A stretch of DNA of 6,492 bases from an uncultured Flavobacteriales bacterium. GTDB taxonomy: Bacteria > Bacteroidota > Bacteroidia > Flavobacteriales > Crocinitomicaceae. Made by a program: the position numbers and the translations under genes. This document shows positions 6,448 through 6,492 of the stretch, in pieces; positions within the stretch are counted from its first letter, which is position 1; every line of letters starts with the position of its first letter. The notes under the pieces were generated by a model. That model ran no database searches. It saw only the letters and a list, made by a program, of their open reading frames with translations, and was not told the origin of the DNA. The stretch spans positions 1 to 6,492 of the forward strand of contig CAMLET010000195.1 of NCBI GenBank assembly GCA_946479125.1. The letters are read 5' to 3'.

Positions 6448-6492
6448 AGATCGGAAGAGCGTCGTGTAGGGAAAGAGTGTAGATCTCGGTGG
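6448..6492. other. Illumina adapter contamination (non-genomic)
   Basis: From AGATCGGAAGAGCGTCGTGT onward, all 45 bases to the window end match, as I recall it, the reverse complement of the Illumina P5/TruSeq universal adapter. The known adapter would continue with TCGCCGTATCATT. The first base is ambiguous because the genomic sequence ends in a run of A. The stop codon at 6467-6469 and the residues DRKSVV that an ORF caller appends to the AsmA-like protein come from this segment. Confidence 0.98.

Noticed and set aside
1..6492. CRISPR array, tRNA, rRNA, riboswitch or defence system
   Set aside because: No regularly spaced direct repeats with unique spacers were seen outside the in-frame protein repeat. 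There is no cloverleaf or rRNA-like sequence and no gene of a known defence family.

Overview
The window looks like a chromosomal contig end from a member of the Bacteroidota, probably a Flavobacteriales-type bacterium. The support is a clear C-terminal type IX secretion (T9SS) type A sorting domain, a Bacteroidota-style AsmA-like protein, AT-rich intergenic DNA, and start codons without a convincing Shine-Dalgarno sequence. The genus cannot be decided from the sequence. The choice-of-anchor L plus T9SS architecture would fit Crocinitomicaceae (Fluviicola-like), but that is only an impression.

Layout. The left half holds two tandem leftward genes, <1-1076 (3' end outside the window) and 1225-2850. 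They encode paralogous secreted 'choice-of-anchor L' proteins. A strong leftward rho-independent terminator (1160-1206) separates them. A divergent intergenic region (2851-3109) follows, with several GTTAA/TTAAC half-sites and a plausible promoter for the next gene. The rightward gene 3110-4897 encodes a secreted von Willebrand factor type D (VWD) protein with a long Pro/Ser/Thr tail and an eight-residue tandem repeat. It ends in a second strong terminator (4917-4964). The last gene (5087 to about 6447) is the N-terminal part of an AsmA-like inner-membrane-anchored protein.

The final 45 bases (6448-6492) are not genomic. They match the reverse complement of the standard Illumina P5/TruSeq adapter. 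The apparent stop codon at 6467-6469 and the last residues of the AsmA-like frame come from this adapter, so the gene is truncated by the assembly and is not naturally short.

How the genes relate. Three of the four encode exported, surface-type proteins (two choice-of-anchor L, one VWD) arranged around a shared divergent control region. A joint role at the cell surface or in adhesion is possible but is inference. The AsmA-like gene lies beyond a terminator and is probably transcribed separately. I found no mobile element, CRISPR array, tRNA or rRNA, and no convincing undescribed system. The most notable points are the adapter artefact, the paralog pair with one concentrated zone of divergence, the mucin-like VWD protein, and the shared design of the two terminators.
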